Below are positions 62,123-64,000 of a DNA stretch of 64,000 bases, piece after piece. Positions within the stretch are counted from its first letter, which is position 1; each line of letters opens with the position of its first letter. The translations under genes and the position numbers were made by a program. Source of the stretch: JACJWR01 sp964474045 (GTDB lineage Bacteria > Actinomycetota > Actinomycetes > S36-B12 > UBA10799). Where the stretch lies: positions 42,672-106,671 of the forward strand of contig CAYYRC010000009.1 in NCBI GenBank assembly GCA_964474045.1, written 5' to 3'. The notes under the pieces were generated by a model. The model saw only the letters and a list, made by a program, of their open reading frames with translations. It was not told the origin of the DNA and ran no database searches.

Positions 62123-64000
62123 CTACAGCTCGTTGGCGCGCAGCGCAGCCTCGACGGAGTGCACGATGCCGTCAGAGGTCAGGCCGAACTCCGTCAACAT
62201 CGCCGGACGCTTGCCCTGCGCCAGGAACTCCGGCGGGATGCCCAGGTTGACGCACTGGGCCGCCACGCCCTCGTCCACGAGCCGCTGCGCCAGCGCTGCG
62301 CCGGCCCCCGACCGGCGCCCGTTGTCCTCCACGGTCACGACCACGTCGGCGCTGCGAGCGAGCCCCACCAGCGCCTCCGGCACCGGGAGCACCCAGCACG
62401 GGTCCGCCACGGTCACCGCGAGCCCCTCTGCGGCGAGCTTCTCCCCCGCGTCGACTGCCTCAGCGGCGAGCGCCCCCATGCCGACGAGCAGCACCCGAGC
62501 CGGCGCATCGGCGACATGGGAGCGGTAGAGGACGTCCACCGCCCCGATGCCGGGGGTGCCGATGCGGTCGACGGCATCGAGGGCGTCCGGCAGCTCGCCC
62601 TTGGGGTAGCGCACGACCGTCGGGCCGTCCTCGACCCGGACCGCCTGCCGCAGCTGCTCGCGCAGTCGCATCGCGTCACGCGGCGCCGCCACCCGGATGC
62701 CGGGGATGAACGACAGCATGGACAGGTCCCACATGCCGTTGTGGCTGGCCCCATCGTCGCCGGTGATGCCCGAGCGGTCGAGCGCGAACGTCACCCCGGC
62801 GCGGTGCATCGCGCAGTCGAACAGCACCTGATCGAAGGCCCGGTTGAGGAAGGTCGCATACAGCGCCACGACCGGGTGCTGCCCCCCGAGCGCCATCCCG
62901 GCGGCCGAGGTGGCGGCGTGCTGCTCGGCGATGCCCACGTCGAAGAAGCGGTCCGGGAACTCCTCGCTGAACTCCACCAGGCCGGTGGGCCCGGGCATGG
63001 CCGCGGTGATCGCCACGATGTCGCGGCGCTCGCGGGCGATCGCGAGCAGCTCGGTGGAGAAGGCGCCGGTCCAGGTGCGGCCGGCATCCTTCAACGGGAT
63101 GCCGGTGTCTGGGTTGATCTGGCCGACGCCGTGGAACCTGTCCTCGTCGTGCGCCTCGGCCGGTGCGTAGCCGCGGCCCTTCTCGGTGATGGCGTGGATG
63201 ATCACCGGGCCGTGGTAGCTCCGTGCCCGGCGCAGGGCGCCCTCGACCTCGGCGACGTCGTGGCCGTCCACCGGCCCGATGTACTTCAGCCCCAGGTCCT
63301 CGAACATGCCCTGCGGGGCGACCATGTCCTTGACGCCCTTCTTGAGCCCGTGCAGGGTGCCGTACGCCGGTCGGCCGACGACCGGGGTCGCCGTCAGCAC
63401 CCGCTTGCCCCAACCCAGGAAGCTCTCGTAGCCGGCCGTGGTGCGCAGCGTGGACAGATGGCTGGCGAGGCCGCCGATCGTGGGCGAGTAGGAGCGCTCG
63501 TTGTCGTTGACGACGATGATGACCTGGCGGTCCTGTGCGCCGGCGATATTGTTCAGCGCCTCCCACGCCATGCCGCCGGTGAGCGCGCCGTCGCCGATGA
63601 TCGCCACGACGTGGCGCCGGCCCAGCTCCCCGCGGGCCTGGAACGCCTTGGCCAGGCCGTCCGCCCACGACAACGCGGTCGAGGCGTGGGAGTTCTCGAT
63701 GACGTCGTGCGGGCTCTCAGCCCGCGACGGGTAACCCGACAACCCCCCGGGCTGGCGCAGCGAGTCGAAGCCGTCGGCGCGGCCGGTGAGGATCTTGTGG
63801 ACGTAGGACTGGTGCCCGGTGTCCCACAGCAACACGTCCGACGGCGAGTCGAAGACGCGATGCAGGGCCAGGGTCAGCTCGACGACGCCCAGGTTGGGTC
63901 CCAGATGACCGCCGGTGCGCGAGACCTTCTGGACCAGGAACGTGCGGATCTGCCCGGCGAGGTCATCCAGCTCGTCGGTGCTGAGGTCGCGCAGGTCGTC
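62123..64000 (-). CDS. dxs: 1-deoxy-D-xylulose-5-phosphate synthase (5' end outside window)
   Basis: Thiamine-dependent enzyme making the first intermediate of the MEP isoprenoid pathway from pyruvate and glyceraldehyde-3-phosphate. The frame is open to the window edge (reading DDLRDLSTDELDDLAGQ), so the N-terminal codons are missing. Visible features are GGHLGPNLGVVELTLALHRV, WDTGHQSYVHKILTG, the thiamine-binding IGDGALTGGMAWEALNN, and the C-terminal transketolase domain (EQHAATSAAGMALGGQHPVV). The C-terminus is complete. About 625 residues are in the window. Confidence 0.95.
   Translation of the reverse strand, partial: DDLRDLSTDELDDLAGQIRTFLVQKVSRTGGHLGPNLGVVELTLALHRVFDSPSDVLLWDTGHQSYVHKILTGRADGFDSLRQPGGLSGYPSRAESPHDVIENSHASTALSWADGLAKAFQARGELGRRHVVAIIGDGALTGGMAWEALNNIAGAQDRQVIIVVNDNERSYSPTIGGLASHLSTLRTTAGYESFLGWGKRVLTATPVVGRPAYGTLHGLKKGVKDMVAPQGMFEDLGLKYIGPVDGHDVAEVEGALRRARSYHGPVIIHAITEKGRGYAPAEAHDEDRFHGVGQINPDTGIPLKDAGRTWTGAFSTELLAIARERRDIVAITAAMPGPTGLVEFSEEFPDRFFDVGIAEQHAATSAAGMALGGQHPVVALYATFLNRAFDQVLFDCAMHRAGVTFALDRSGITGDDGASHNGMWDLSMLSFIPGIRVAAPRDAMRLREQLRQAVRVEDGPTVVRYPKGELPDALDAVDRIGTPGIGAVDVLYRSHVADAPARVLLVGMGALAAEAVDAGEKLAAEGLAVTVADPCWVLPVPEALVGLARSADVVVTVEDNGRRSGAGAALAQRLVDEGVAAQCVNLGIPPEFLAQGKRPAMLTEFGLTSDGIVHSVEAALRANEL

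Overview
The window is a gene-dense, high-GC chromosomal segment from an actinobacterium (Actinomycetota). The evidence is gene content and order: rimP-nusA-ylxR-infB-rbfA-DHH-truB-ribF, ftsK-rimO-pgsA-pncC with clgR nearby, thyX-dapA-rnj, pafB-pafC, hemE-hemY-hemQ (coproporphyrin-type haem genes), DUF3000 and a separate LigC plus LigD-type polymerase. GTG and TTG starts are frequent, genes often overlap by 1-4 nt, and many start codons lie 6-7 nt after a TANNNT hexamer, the usual actinobacterial leaderless arrangement. Genus cannot be assigned from the sequence alone. No rRNA, tRNA, CRISPR array, IS transposase or prophage was seen.

Layout. 1-1.6 kb: the 3' end of an Lhr-type helicase gene and clgR, which has an ECF-sigma-like promoter. 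1.6-6.7 kb (minus): ftsK-rimO-pgsA-pncC. 6.8-10.3 kb (minus): thyX-dapA-rnj, with a 22-bp minisatellite between thyX and dapA. 10.3-11.7 kb: an island holding one AbiEi-like/DUF559-nuclease gene bracketed by two copies of the same long palindrome. 11.8-15.1 kb: a large secreted SGNH-hydrolase protein. 15.3-19.1 kb: a flavoprotein diverging from a TetR gene and glpD. 19.2-21.5 kb: AzlC/AzlD and dapB. 21.5-25.6 kb (minus): rpsO-pnp-M16 peptidase. 25.8-34.1 kb (minus): the nusA-infB translation operon.

34.2-35.3 kb: a Tat-exported protein and a ferritin-like protein. 35.2-39 kb (minus): membrane proteins and a DHA2-type MFS exporter. 38.9-41.6 kb: ThpR, PafC and PafB. 41.7-44.5 kb: a low-molecular-weight phosphatase, a fructosamine-kinase-type protein, a membrane protein and a shortened YihY/BrkB protein. 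44.5-48.6 kb: AidB-like acyl-CoA dehydrogenase, ZapE, a RibD-C reductase and a small LEA-like protein. 48.7-50.9 kb: LigC and PolDom, tail to tail. 50.9-55.9 kb (minus): hemE-hemY-hemQ-msrB and an opine-dehydrogenase-type protein. 56-62 kb: DUF3000, an atypical LuxR-type regulator, RNase D and a thiolase/FadB pair for beta-oxidation. 62.1-64 kb (minus): dxs, cut by the window end.

Most of the window is housekeeping. The most unusual item is the palindrome-bracketed AbiEi/DUF559 gene at about 10.33-11.65 kb. Its two copies share arm sequence, spacing and a pyrimidine-rich lead-in. Because one copy sits between divergent promoters, it is not simply a terminator. Other items of interest are the regular TANNNT-N6/7-start rule, a symmetric bidirectional promoter at 44.52-44.54 kb, a strong hairpin in the rpsO-pnp gap, a YihY protein that appears to lack its middle third, and divergent genes whose start codons share a base near 38.94 kb.
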